Shown in pieces: positions 35,511 through 47,596 of a stretch of 64,000 bases of DNA. The position numbers and the translations under genes were made by a program. The stretch is taken from the NCBI GenBank assembly GCA_949357655.1, contig CASHTG010000020.1:620001-684000 (forward strand). The letters are read 5' to 3'. A model generated the notes under the pieces. That model was not told the DNA's origin. It worked only from the letters and a program-made list of their open reading frames with translations, and ran no database searches. Each line of letters opens with the position of its first letter. Within the stretch, counting starts at the first letter, position 1. The stretch is from Parascedosporium putredinis. Its lineage: Eukaryota > Ascomycota > Sordariomycetes > Microascales > Microascaceae.

Positions 35511-36694
35511 TCAGGCCACCTTGATAATGACTTTGCCAAAGTGGCTGCCACTAAATACATACTTGAACGCCTCCTTTGCCTCTCCAAACTCGAATTCGCG
35601 GTCAATGACTGGGTGAATCTGCTTCTCGGCGTAAAACCGCGCTACTTCCTCGAACCTGTCTCGAGGACCGTTCAGGATGCCCTTGAGCGTCACGTTGCGG
35701 CTAAGCGCCAGCACGTTGATGCCCATTGACCCACCGTCCTTGTCCTCCTTCCCGGAAAGGTACCCGATGCAGCTGATGAGACCGCCAAAGGCGACACATG
35801 AGAAGGACTTCTTCAGCGTCTCGACACCGCCGCACTCAAAGATCACGTTGGCGCCCTTGCCATTCGTGATCTCCATGACCTTTTGTCCCAGTCGGGGTGC
35901 GTTTTGTAGTTGATGACGTGGTCTGCTCCGAGTTTCTTCGCCCGCTCTAGCTTGGCGTCAGACGAAGAGGTGATGATGGCTGGGAAACGTTGTTAGCCAT
36001 GATTGGAATTGTTTTCTCACGCAATGGTCACCTGTTGCTACTTACTCGTCATGCCAAGAGCATGGGCAATCTGCAGTCCCGCGATGGCTACGCCTCCTGT
36101 GCCCTGAAGTAGCACGACCTTGTCCCTTCCGGATTGCGGCTGGCCTATGGGCTGGAAGCTGTTGATGCTCATCCACGCGGTGGTCGACGCGATGGGCAGT
36201 GTCGCAGCTTCGTCGGCTGTGAGGTAGTCAGGCACCTTGACCAGGCCGTAGCTAGGAAAGATTCGGTATTCCGTCAAGCACCCTTGTAGGGGTAGACCCA
36301 AGCCAGTGCCCATGTGTTCCTCCACAACTTGACCCGTGACATGACCTTGGTTAAAGGTAGCCATGACGCGATCGCCCTCTCGCCACTTGTTACTGGTTCC
36401 GGGAGCCACCTTGACGACGGTGCCGCATATGTCGGAGCAAGGCACGATGGAATTTTGTCCCTCATCAATGGTTTTATGGTGGCCGTAAAGGCCCATGACC
36501 ACTTGCCCCAGAGATTAGCGGTACGTTCTCTTCAGTCCATACGGAGGCGGTAGCTAACCTTCTGTGTCTCGGTAATTAAGTGAGACACGGTTTACCTTGA
36601 CGAGGACTTCGCCGTCCTTCAGGTCGCCGGGCTCGGCCGAGTCTACAAGCTGGAGCTTGTCCAGGCCATTCTGGTTGCTGATCCACTGCTTCAT
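35511..36694 (-). CDS. Zinc-type alcohol dehydrogenase-like / quinone oxidoreductase (MDR superfamily)
   Basis: Three exons (36694-36559, 36501-36046, 35979-35511) give 353 residues once one base is added at 35881-35884. It has the MDR order: an N-terminal GroES-like domain (LKDGEVLVKVNRVSLNYRD, IVPCSDICGTVV), then the Rossmann domain with VLLQGTGGVAIAGLQIA as nucleotide-binding loop, IITSSSDAKLERAKKLGADH and VIFECGGVETLKKS, and a C-terminal GSHFGKVIIKV strand. The GT at the first intron and the branch and AG sites are good. The family includes NADPH-dependent reductases and the S. pombe type zinc-alcohol-dehydrogenase-like proteins; substrate unknown. Here the missing base falls in an A run (T on the plus strand), unlike the C/G runs of most others. 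Located alone between the GH43 promoter and a decayed NLR. Confidence 0.85.
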
Positions 36695-37453
36695 TTTGGC
36701 GGGAGGATGCAGGAAACTTTGAAGGTTGATGAGTGATTGACACTGAACTACCTCTTCTACACGCGCTTCAAAGCACAAGGAGGTTAGTGGCTGAGGAGAA
36801 CGGTCGGGGGCGCCGCAAGATAATGGAATTTCCTTCTGAGATCGATTTATAATCATGCTCGTTGTCATGATATACCCGCAATTGAATGGCCAGATGCAGA
36901 TGTGGGGAACCGTCTCGTTACCTAATTGATTCCACAAGACCGGATCAAGTTGACGTAGATAATGGATCCCTAGATATTCTCGGGGAAATTGTTAGTAAAT
37001 GGCTTCCTGTTGGAAAACAAGTCGCCGCCGAGAAACAGAGATGGGTAAGCGCGAAAAGAAGTATGCATGATTTCTTCAAATTACTCAGGGCAAGCTTGTG
37101 CCAGTTGATGGGCACCTTGTTTTCAAGTGGTATATATATCCACAGCTCCAAGGTTATTTTATCACACGGATCGGAGAGCTTGTGTTTTGAAAGACGTTGG
37201 ATCTATATGGATGAAGTTATGATGAGAGAATCTTGGGGCCTAGAGAAGGTCACCGGGAAGAAAGGATCCTCGCCAGAATCATAGCCGTCGAGGTTAGCCG
37301 CTCGATATAGACGCACGAACGATGCAAGGACAGTTACCGAGAAGGACTCCCCTAGTATCACGAAGAAATGCGGATATATAACTATTGCAATACTGCATCA
37401 CGGGCGGTCAAGTCTCATTGATCGTTGTTGACCAATCTCGGACCGATGAGTCC
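36695..37453. other. Intergenic region
   Basis: Oxidoreductase promoter side. No gene recognised. Confidence 0.35.
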
Positions 37454-37837
37454 TTAGTTGGCGTAGGTTTGCTTAATAGCGCGGCCAGACGAGAGAGGTT
37501 GTAAACAGCGTGCCCCTAGCAGCTTCTCGGCCTCGCTCTCATCCACCCAGAACGCGCACCGCTCCTGGTCTCTCCTATTTTCACAGCCAACAAGAAAATC
37601 ATAGAGGGATAGATGGAATCCCCGTACCGGAACAGTTGGGTGCCTGGGTATGCCCAAAACCGAATAGAGTGTGGAGATGGGCAGCGATAGTTTGCTGGCA
37701 GATCTGGGAAACTCACGATAGAGGAGTCGCCGAGAGAGGTGTTGCCAGGATAAAGTTGGATCCGGCGACGGTTTGGAATTGTTGGAGAGCCCGCTTGCTG
37801 CCATTAATGCCCAGTCTTCGACAGGTTCGTTTACCAC
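37454..37837 (-). pseudogene. Fragment of a NACHT/NLR (STAND) gene, probably a remnant
   Basis: An open stretch of 127 codons matches the region just after the NACHT ATPase of fungal NLR proteins of the HET-E/HET-D type. It shows the winged-helix-like LSLPISTLYSVLGIP, then VPVRGFHLSLYDFLVGC, a DQERCAFWVDE motif and ARCLQPLSS, which in relatives precede the variable repeat domain (WD, TPR or ankyrin). No Walker A, no N-terminal effector domain and no repeats were seen nearby. Downstream, the expected sequence breaks up with stops (AIKQTYAN then stop). Unlike other frame problems here, this one is a truncation over both sides, so I treat it as decayed. A spliced but unrecognised gene is possible. 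Confidence 0.6.
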
Positions 37838-39909
37838 GGGCAGGGGTAAGTGACGTCGAGTTGGGGTTCAGAGTGCATAGTTGGGTAGCGTGAAACTACT
37901 TGCAACTTCTCTACAGAACCTCTAACTCGAGGGTCGGCGATGATGCGGCAAACGGTAGCAGCAACGATGCAAAGAAGGATCGCCACATCCACAAGACCCC
38001 GATATCCGATTGTATGGGCCAATATATAGGCAAATACACATTTACTGGTGCGAGGGCATTGTAGCTCTTCCGGATTTTCACAAGCGTATTCCCCACATAG
38101 ATTTATATACTAGAATTATTTCGGTGCAAGACAGCGGTGGACAAGTCCTATATTCGCCAGAGACCGGGACAGAGAGTCGCATATCTTGTTGTTCGTGATG
38201 AGGGATCATCAACCCTCAAGACCAAGACATCTTCGCTTTGTGGCACAACAGTTAGTAGAAATACTCTGGTAACTAGATAATCGAACGGCTTAGTCAAATT
38301 CGAGGTGGAGTGCAACGATTGAGGTTGCGCGAGTACCATTAATCTACGATAGTGCTATGATTTCTTAGGTGGATGGGTTTCGACGCGATGATAAGCCCTT
38401 GCTCTACTTTCGCTCCCCACCAGCGCCATAATACCTTTCCTCAGGGTCTGTAGCTGGGAAACACGTCTAATTAGATTGAAAGAGAGAATCCAATGCAAAA
38501 TCGACACGACATACTTATAATTCCACCTCGGTTCGATTTCCCGGGCAGAGCGGAGGAGGATGCTGGCACGGCCTGAAAAAGAAAAAGAAAGGAAGAAATA
38601 GAAAAGCTGAAAAGCGAACCTCCCAGAACAATTGTGTTTTCACATACCTCGCAATCTTTTCCCACTCCATGTCTGGAGAAGCCCACCTCGAACCCTACCG
38701 TATCATATTCGCAGGTTTCTGGGTGCACTTTAGCAAGCTCGGCTCGAAAATTACATCGGTATCCCGGCTGTACGGGTCATGCTGGTCGAACCAATCACCA
38801 GCCTCAGCACAAATGAAGGCTCATTCCGTCCCTTCGAGGGTAACCGACAACTTTAATGGTCCCTGCTCCCTGCTAGGAAAGGGAGGGAAAAGGAACCTTG
38901 GTGAGGAAGACAGGGAGAGGGAGCGAGGAAGCAAAATGCCGGACCCCAACCCGTCCCGTACATGTAGCAACTGGTGAGGCACGAATATCGCGATGAAATG
39001 TTAAGCCACGGTTTACTACCTCCTGAGACACCCTTCTCCTCCTTCTTTCCCCCTTTCCATCTCTCCCTCCCTCTCTCTCTCTGCTTCTTCCTATTTCTCC
39101 TCTTGCCTCCGGTCTTTAGGATTTTTCGATTCCCCCAAAGACTGTCTCTGCTTTAGGACCATCGCATGGGCGGGAATGACTACCGCACATATCCAACTCC
39201 TTCGTACGGTTGGAGCGCTTGAAGGGGGACCAATCGGTGGTACGAGTTAGCGCCACATCTAGAGATGATGGGGCTGTTTTCCGCACCAATCTTTGCATGT
39301 AAACGCAGAATGCCAACTTGCGTAGCTTCAGCCATACTCTCTTGTGGTTGGGGTACGTAGGCGGCCTAGATACTAGCCTTCGGCATTTCACAATCAGACC
39401 TTCGATCAGCTAGGATGTGGAGAGAGGTGGCGGGATCTGATGTAAGGTGTCCTAGTTTGCGCGTCACCTGGAACATTTTCATTAAGAAGGTAAACGGCAT
39501 CAGAGTGATCAATGTGATAAAAGCGGGATATCACCTAGACTACGCTACGACCCAAGATAGTAGAAGCGAGTGGTCTAGTTTGAAGTAAGACAATCTACCA
39601 AGTTGGGCTTTTTGCATTGGCCCTAGAAGAATATAGCAAAAGGAGAGCGAGGTGCCTAATGAAGGATCATTGATCTCTTCAAAGCATGATTTGGATCCTG
39701 CTGCGACCAGCGACGGAGAGGCCCCCACTTTGTTCCCGCCAGCTTGGGAATGGGGACACCCGACAGGGACCTCCCCTGTCTGCTACAACGTTCGACGTCC
39801 ACCCCTATTTATAGCAAGGTGCTGCGAACCAGCCCGACGCATACGCTGAATCTGCACATGCGCGACGATGATTGCGGCCTCCACTCTGCAATTCATTCTA
39901 CTTTCCATA

Positions 39910-39940
<31 letters not shown>

Positions 39941-41616
39941 TTTCTCTCAAACTCACCACTCACCATCTACCCTTCCAACGAGCAAGCAATTGGTGGGTGA
40001 CCTCACGACCGCGATCTCATTGCGACTAACCGAGGGCAGGCAGGAGTGACGCCGTCTCCTGCACTCTCAACCCTCGGAACGGCGGAGACCGTGAGCTGAA
40101 TGCCCGAGAGTGGAAAAAAACATCAATGACCTGAGGGATCAAATCGATCCACCGCGCGGTTTACCCGGCGATATGCTGCCGGCGGTATTAGGAGGGGCGA
40201 AAGCAACAAAAAGAAATGGCTAGCGGCGAGCAAGCATTGCGTTTGCAATTAACCAGATTAAGCTTCCAACCTTGCCAGGGACAGAAACTTTACGTCCCTA
40301 GCTAGTTTAATGGTTTGGATGGGATCAATGGGAGGCGAGGACGCGGGCCGGTTATAATGGGTGGGCTGGATCCCATCTATGAATGTTCCTATTTATGGCA
40401 CCCGACTCAGAGCCAGTCGGATTGCCCCAGAGCTGCGAGAAAGTATGTTGGGAAGGGATGAAAAGGGAAAGAAAGAAAGAAAAAAAAAACGTAGCGGGAG
40501 AGGTCAAGCTCCTTTCTTAATTTTATGCATGAATAAAGTTCGAGCCCTTGTGAATTTGAGAGGGGAAAGACAGCCAGACCAAGCGAGAGGGTAAGAAAGA
40601 GAAACCCAATTGATACTCAACCCACTTACCATGCGCTCTTCAGCCCCCATGCATCTCTAGGTGGATGCCTCGCATCAAAGGACGAGATGCAAATGTATGT
40701 ACGCGACCAAAAGAAATCTCAATAGTAAATGGCCTTGTCCAGCTCTCGCTCGGCTGTTGGCGAGTCTTATATATATGAAAGACAAAAAAGAATGGTAATC
40801 GGGGGGATGGTATGGGTCGATGCAATTCTGTTGGGGACTGGGGCATCCAGGAACCACCGCGACGGATGGGCACTCATAGCATGTCCTACATGTAAAGTAT
40901 GCAAGAAACCGGAACAGCACGGCGGACCCCGTCAAGCGGCACCGACTCGCACGCCTTTCTCCTGGAAGAGAAAGGTCCGGATGCTAAAATAGGAAGACCA
41001 GACAGAGAGGGAGGGAAAGAACGGGGCAGTTTCGACAAACGAGCCGAAAAGAACTGGTCAAGTGGAAAGAAAAAAAAATGACACCAAAAAAAGAAGAAGC
41101 AGACGGGTAGTTAATATCGCCGTCAACAGCAGAGATGAGGAGAGCCCCCGGCCCAAGTATTCACGTACCAGGTTATGGAACGCTCGCACTATCGAGGACC
41201 TAATATAAGCGGCCTGGCAGGAGTAGATGAAAGGCGTCGGCTTATCGTGACGGCGACCGGCCGCCACCTCCTTCTGCCTGTTGCTATTCCCGGCCCCAAC
41301 AGCTGCGTCGGCGAAATTGGCAACCCCTGGCGAAGGCCAAGGGCATTGCCGGAATATATATAAGGGATCGGGAGTCGAAGGTCGATGAGGGAGCCCCGAT
41401 CTCGTTCTTCATCCGATCTCGACGCTCTCTTTGACAAAGACACAAAAAGACAAAGTCCGCACTCCTTGCTTGGCTGCTTTATTGCTTATACCCCCCTCTT
41501 ATCAATCGTTTGTGCGTGTCGTCATCCAGGACCGACCCATCCCTTAGACCATAAGATAACCTACTTGGGGTCAATCGTCTTTCTTCTTCCTCTTTTTCCT
41601 TTAGCCACCATCCACA
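37838..41616. other. Intergenic region, 3.8 kb
   Basis: No complete gene. Holds CT-rich microsatellites near 39060-39095 and 39911-39936. The last part before 41617 is CT/T-rich promoter sequence of the expansin-like gene. Confidence 0.4.
39911..39936 (+). repeat. (TC)13 microsatellite
   Basis: Thirteen TC units in a row, followed by a related CCTCTTTCTCTC stretch. A likely length-variable locus. Confidence 0.85.
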
Positions 41617-42473
41617 ATGGCCAAGCTCTTCGCGATATCTCTTCTCACCACCCTCCTAGCCTGGGGCCCCGCCCAGGTCGCCGCCCAGGGCATCCGCGGC
41701 ACCGCCACATTTACCGGCAACGACCACAACGGCGGCAGCTGCTCGTTGAGCAACTACACCCTCCCCGCCGGCATCTCCGGAACCGGTATTGGCCCCTCCA
41801 ATTGGGCGCAGGCCGGAAAGTGCGGCTCCTGCATCCAGGTCACCGGCCCCAGGGGCACCACCAAGGTCATGGTAGGTTATCGTGATGCGACATGCTTCCA
41901 ATGTTCGCTGAACTGACATCTCTCTGTGCCTCTTAGATCGTCGACAGCTGCCCGTCGTGTCTTGAGAACCGCCTGAACCTCTTCGATGATGCGTTCAGGC
42001 AAATCGCTGACCCCGTCGACGGCATCGTCGACGTCACGTTTGACATTGCGTCTTGCGGCCTCGATACTCCTCTCATCATCCGCAACAAGATTGGAACCTC
42101 GAGATATTTGTAAGTGCTTTTTCAGAAAGAGATGAAAACCTCCCCATGACGGTATCGTCGCCATCAAAGAGAGATGGGCAGTCATGAGCCTCGTAGAGCC
42201 ACCGATCTAACCCTTTGTCATCACGATAGCTTCTCCATGCAGGTGCTCAACTGCAACTTCCCCATCGTCGATCTCGAGGTCAGCACCGACAACTCGCAGA
42301 CGTGGGAGTCGACGGTCCGCCAAGAGTACAACTACTTCGAGAGGGAAGACAAGAGCGGCTTCGGCAAGGACGAGGTCATGCTGAGGGTGTCTTGCTCCAA
42401 CGGCAGGCGCGTCATCATTCCGAGCGTGACCATGGACAGCGAAAAGGAGATTACCGCGCCGGTCAACTGCTAA
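41617..42473 (+). CDS. Secreted expansin-like protein (DPBB/RlpA-type, loosenin-like)
   Basis: Three exons (41617-41871, 41937-42109, 42230-42473) total exactly 224 codons (223 residues), with no correction needed. Residues about 1-23 are a signal peptide (MAKLFAISLLTTLLAWGPAQ). The double-psi beta-barrel follows: RGTATFTGNDHNGGSCSL, GISGTGIGPSNWAQAGKCGS, then IVDSCPSCLENRLNLFDDAF, with paired cysteines and the catalytic-site type Asp (VDSC). The C-terminal part (FSMQVLNCNFPIVDLEVS to ITAPVNC) is the beta-sandwich that binds polysaccharide in expansins. Family members loosen plant cellulose or hemicellulose networks without hydrolysis. Good splice borders and clean frames make this one of the most reliable models here. 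It has no close partner gene; it fits with GH43 in a plant-biomass role (inference). Confidence 0.88.
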
Positions 42474-45400
42474 GGGATTCGGGGTTTCAGGGATGGAGAT
42501 AAACGGGGGAGAATCGTGTCGAGATAATGATGTTAGCCCACCACTTACACTAATCACAAACAAGAATTCCAAGTCCACAAGTATTCATCATCCAAGTGCG
42601 GTCTCTCGTATGTGAAAGCATTGTGAAGGCGTTGTAGAAATGGGGGAAAAACGTTTAATGCAGATGTCGAGGAATGGCGAAGAATGGGGGTGGATGTCGA
42701 GCTTTCGTCGTGTCGTGGTTATCTGAGCTGCCGTGGTGGGCTTCGATATAGCAAGAGTCGCAATAGTCTTGAGATGGAGCAAAGTGTCTTTGACTCGTTC
42801 GTCAAAAGGACACCCCAAGGTGGCACAGATGCGGCCGCCGGATATCAAGCATAGCTCCAGTCTTCATCTCCTTCTCCTTCTCCCTCGTGTCTCCGCGTTA
42901 TCTCCCAGGCATCTCACGGGCCCGAGGTATCAGCAGCACGATGCAACCAGCAGCAGGGCCAAAACCAGTCCAGCCTATCGCCGCAAAACTCCTTCAACAC
43001 GATGCTCCCAAAATCCGGATGAACTAGTCGTTGGAACACTGTTGCTCGGTCGGTGCAACACCTCCATGGGTGAGGGCTCTCGCGTCTCGTCGGGCGTCGT
43101 AGGAAGGGGGTCACGGGAGAAGAGGAAAGGGGGTTGGTTATGCAACCCCAAACCCTCTCAGCCGTGCTTCGACCACGGGAGGACTGTGTGAGCTTTTTTG
43201 ATTTCAGGCGGTCAGGGCCGGGGGAAGGGGGCAAGGTACGGTAGTAGCCGGGGGTGGGGAAGGAATGGATGGGGAGGAGAGTGAACAGTGAGCGAAGGGG
43301 TTGGATAAAGGAGAGACTGTCCATTCTCGTGCGAAACGGCGGCTCCATGCTGGACGCAAGTGGAAAGCTCCAGTGAGAGAGGACGGACCCAAACGCGTGG
43401 GAAAAGTTTCTGTTTCGCCCTGAGAGGAAATAGTGTTTCGACGACAAGGGAGACGAGAGGCTAGCGTCCAACGAAGTATTTGAGACCGAGCTGCTGTATT
43501 AATGAAGGCAAGCTGAGTCCTCGAACCGTGCCCTTCAAGCCATAGTAGCGGGCGAATCACGTAGTGATACAATCTACGAAGAATAGGTGTTATTATTCGA
43601 TAGTGGGTGGCCAACTGGGACCTTGACCTCCACTAACCCGGACTCGACTCTCCCTTCGCAATACCCAAAAGTTTTGCTAGAGTCGGATAGCATCCTCAGG
43701 TCGTCGTGGAGCATATCCTCCAAGTCTTGGCAAAAATGCGCTTGGGGCTTCTGATAGATAGAGATAGCGATTCGAGGCAACGGAGTCAAAAGGGAACCAA
43801 TGCAATTCCTCGGACGCACAGGACAGCACTCGCGCCGGGCGTCTTGTCAGCGAAGCTTTCAAAGTCACGGTGACAGGTAGCTAGCGCAAAATTCAGGTGG
43901 GTTGAAACATCTCGGGTACATCCGACGATCAGCGTCTTGGCCACCACGAGGGACGTTGAATCGAAGTGCCGCCGACTGTTGACAGAAAAGAATTACACAA
44001 CAGAGATAAGAAAGTGGACCGTCCCCCTCCCCCTTGTCAGCGGGTTTCGCACGAGGGTCCAGGCCAACACACTTCCTGCTCTCCGTCCCCTTGACCCCTG
44101 GGACATTCCAGGGAGAGCACATCAGGTCTAAAGATAGAAAATAGGAAAGATCGACGAGAGCATCACAACGGCGATCTTGAGGACTTCAGATTGCAAGGGG
44201 CGACAGAAATACCTGCTTTGAGTGCACGCGCAAACGCGGTCCAGCTCTCGTGAGTGATCATCAAGGGAAGCGATCTGTCTTTTTCCAAGTGAGCAGGAAA
44301 ATCATTGCATTATTGGATTGTCCTGCGATAAGAGCCAAAAAGAACAGCCGCCTCGCCTGGACCATAGTAGAGATTTGCAAGGGGAGATCGGGGGACAAGA
44401 CTAGATATCGGGGAATCTCACGGTGTTCGCGAAGAGAGCCTACAATAGACAAAACGAACCGTCAAGTGAACCAGGAGTGCGTGCGTGCACTCGCCAACGA
44501 AAGCAACAAGTCCAACTTCGAACCCTCCATTGGTGAAATAAACCCGTGTCATTTTTTAAAGTTGACAAGATTTGTCCCCTTCAGGCAAAGATGAGCACTC
44601 CGTGCCTCTCTAGCTCCATCGCTTCGCTTTAAGCTTCTCCATCAAAAAAATACCCTCCTTTAGGAACTGAGATCTGGCACACCTTGATTTCTTTGGCGGC
44701 TCGAACCCCTAGGCTGGAGGCTGGATCAATCATGAGACAGCAGAGCGGGATGCTTATTTGTCCACGAGATTCAACGCGTTGAAAGTAGAAAAAGGAAAAA
44801 GGGCAAAAACGCCGGGGCGCACATCCCTGTCGCATCTCGAACATGTGCGATCAATGGGTCAAGCGTGGCGATGAGTGGGAAATGTCTAGCTTCGTTACCG
44901 AGGTGGCCACGGATCGTGATACACGGATAGATCTATGGAATGCATGCAGAATCAAAAAGCCACGATGGCCAAGAGCTAGACACGCGCGTGGTTGACTCCA
45001 AGAAGGACTAATGAGGAAGCTCTAGTCTCAAATCCATCTCATTTGCCAGCTCCACGCCCAGTGAGACCGGGACATTGATCAAATCGAGTTCGGGGCCATT
45101 GCTTTTCTGTCGCGCAGCCGCCATAGAATCCGCAAGTCTCGCAAGGCGCTCTCCGAACAGAAAAAGACCAAGACCAAGAAAAAGAAAGAAAAAGAAGTTG
45201 AAGAAGAAGCCTATTGCGATTGAGAGCGCAAGTGCGATTGGCTCTGAGCCACCTCCGTTTCACCCCCTTTCGTTTCGGATTCCGCCCCCACCAACTCTCA
45301 GCACCAAACCCGGGCGTTCCACCCAGACGCGAGGTCCAGACGAACAATTCCCGGAGGACCGCCAATGCAGAGTCTAGACTTTTGGGTCCTATGTTTTTTT

Positions 45401-46403
45401 TTAAACCTCCGCCGGCTCTCCACCGGGCCCCCTTGCAGCGCTGTTTTTTTTTTTCGCCGCAAGCCTTCTGTCCCTGGCCTCTCCCGGTGCCCCCCGTCCA
45501 CCCCGGATGCCTGAACTTGGCCCACGGATCCTCTCCTCCCCCAAAGAAGAGCTTCTGTCCACGTTAACGCTCCGAAACAGTCTAGACCACCACCTCTCCA
45601 TCAGGGCGCACCTGTCCAAACCCACCCTTCAGCACGTCCGCGAGAGAGATGACGGGTTTGGGTGGAGCCCTAGGGGCGCGGCTCCGCAAACGCCAAGAAC
45701 CCTCCAAACACTCGCAACCCGACATGGGGACTTGATGTTCGCCAGCAACGCCTACCACAAATCTCCATGTTCTGTTGGTTGCTTTTCTGCCGGTTGCCTT
45801 ATCGCCCCCCTTTCCCCTTGAACCCTTGCCCGAGCAAGCTTCCCGGTGGAAGGGAGGAGGGGGCAGGCGGCGGCGAGGGTCGCACTAGGCGCTCGCTCGC
45901 TCCCGTCCCCTTGTCCAACGCCTGGGATCAACACAAGAAAAATGATTTTCTGGCCCCGTGTGTGCGTGTGGTGCGTGCGTGCCTGCGACTGGGTAGCTAT
46001 TTTTGTTGTTCCCTCCAGGGAAGATGTGACGAGCCACCCAGTTTTCCTTTCTCGGAGGGAAACCTTCTTTGTTTCTTGGTCCCCCGTCTTGGCTGCACTT
46101 GGCATATATCTTGGCCAGCCCTCCCCAAGACATCGTGAAGTTTTATTCCATCTCATCATCCTTCTTTGCTTCGTCACTTCTTGCCTCTTTGTTTCCTTTT
46201 TTCTTCTTCTTCTTCTTCGTGCGTACCTGGAGTTCGTCCTGGCCGGCCCAACTTTTACTTCTTTATTCATCATTAGTGCTTCTTCTTCGATTCTCTTCTC
46301 GGCCCGGAGCCCTTTTTAGTCTTATCATCCTCAGCCAACTCGCCTTCACGCGTCCGCTCCTACATCTACCACATAGTCCCTTTCCCCCTCTAGAACAAGC
46401 AAC
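42474..46403. other. Intergenic region, 3.9 kb
   Basis: Several ORFs of 80-190 codons overlap on both strands but show no domain, no good splice sites and strongly mixed composition. CT-rich runs precede 46404. Nothing further is supported. Confidence 0.4.
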
Positions 46404-47596
46404 ATGCACGCCTCACTTGCCACCCTTGCCTGGGCCGTCTTCTCGGCTTCCCAGGCCATGGCCTCGTGCGCCCACGGCACTCACCTCCACCGCCGCCAAG
46501 AGGGCGCTGTCGAGGTGAACCAGTTCGGCTACACCGGCTTGATTGTACGTCTCCCCTTCACCATGTTCCCTCCAGCCGCCTTGCCATTCCAAGCCCACCA
46601 TAAGCATCATATAAGAAAACCCCCAAACTAACACACCAGTCCTCCAGGGCCCCTCAACTGGGTCGCCCTCGACACCGCCAACATCCTCTGCGCCACCGGA
46701 ACCCGCCAGTCCCCCATCGACATGACCCAGGGCCAGTTCCAGCTCGTGCCCGCCACCGCGCTCGGCGTCAACATCCCCGACTTCGCCGCCGGCGCCGAGT
46801 TCGAGAATCTCGGCACCACCGTCGAGGTCATCGCCCAGGGCGGCGCCATGGCCATCAACGGCGTCGACTTCACCCTCCAGCAGTTCCACTTCCATCTCCC
46901 CAGCGAGCACCTCGACAACGGTGTGAGCCGCGCCATGGAGATGCACATGGTCTGGGAGTCCGCCCAGGGCCAGATCGCCGTCATCGGCGTCTACATCGAC
47001 GTCGAGAACTCGCGGGACGCCGCCGCCGTCGCCGCGCCCGCCAACGTCACCGCTGTCCCCGCTGCTGCCGAGAAGCGCTCCGCCAAGATGAATGCCAAGT
47101 ACGCCCGCGAGGAGGCTCATATCGCTAAGCGTGCCACCACCGCCCTTCTCGAGACCGTCTTCTCCTCCCTCCCCGCCATCACCCAGCCCGGTACCAAGAC
47201 CACCACCCAGCCCCTCGTCATGTCCGAGATCGTTGACATCATCAACGCTGGTGAACTCCAAAAGTATGTTTATATATCTCCGTTCCCCGTGAACGTGCCA
47301 CCTCGGTTTGTCCGACATGCCACTAACATCGCCTTTTTTTCTTTTCTTAGCTACTCTGGCTCCCTCACCACTCCTCCCTGCAGCGAGGGTGTCACTTGGT
47401 TCGTCTCGACCCAGAGCCTCCAGGTCTCCGCCGCTACCTTTGGCGCCGTCCGCGACGTCATTGGCTTCAACGCTCGCTTCCCCAGAACACTCTCGGCCAG
47501 CCCAACCTTCTCGCCATCAACGGCGCCATGATGGCCAGCCCCCAGGTCCAGCTTGCCGCCATTCGCCAGTCTCTCGGCGGCCTTTCGGGGATCTAA
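46404..47596 (+). CDS. Secreted alpha-type carbonic anhydrase
   Basis: Three exons (46404-46544, 46648-47263, 47351-47596) give 334 residues after two added bases. The N-terminus is a signal peptide (MHASLATLAWAVFSASQAMA), and HRRQE suggests a Kex2-type cut after it. Zinc ligands are two His in QFHFHLPSEH and one in EMHMVWE. RQSPIDM and LTTPPCSEGVTW are further alpha-CA signatures. It catalyses CO2 hydration in the extracellular space. Missing C sites are 46650-46653 (restoring GPLNWVALD) and 47480-47483 (restoring PQNTLGQPNLLAI). An unusual insertion of about 40 residues (Ala/Val-rich, with two Lys-Arg pairs, at about 47000-47130) interrupts the fold between VIGVYIDVENS and TALLETVFSSL. The long ORF on the minus strand at 46413-47318 is a codon-bias shadow. 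Confidence 0.9.

Noticed and set aside
44250..44594. 114-codon ORF in the 3.9-kb gap before the carbonic anhydrase
   Set aside because: No signal peptide, domain or intron borders; surrounding region has many similar overlapping ORFs.
46413..47318. 301-codon minus-strand ORF opposite the carbonic anhydrase gene
   Set aside because: A Gly/Asp/Val-rich shadow of the carbonic anhydrase codons; covers its intron as well and has no family features.
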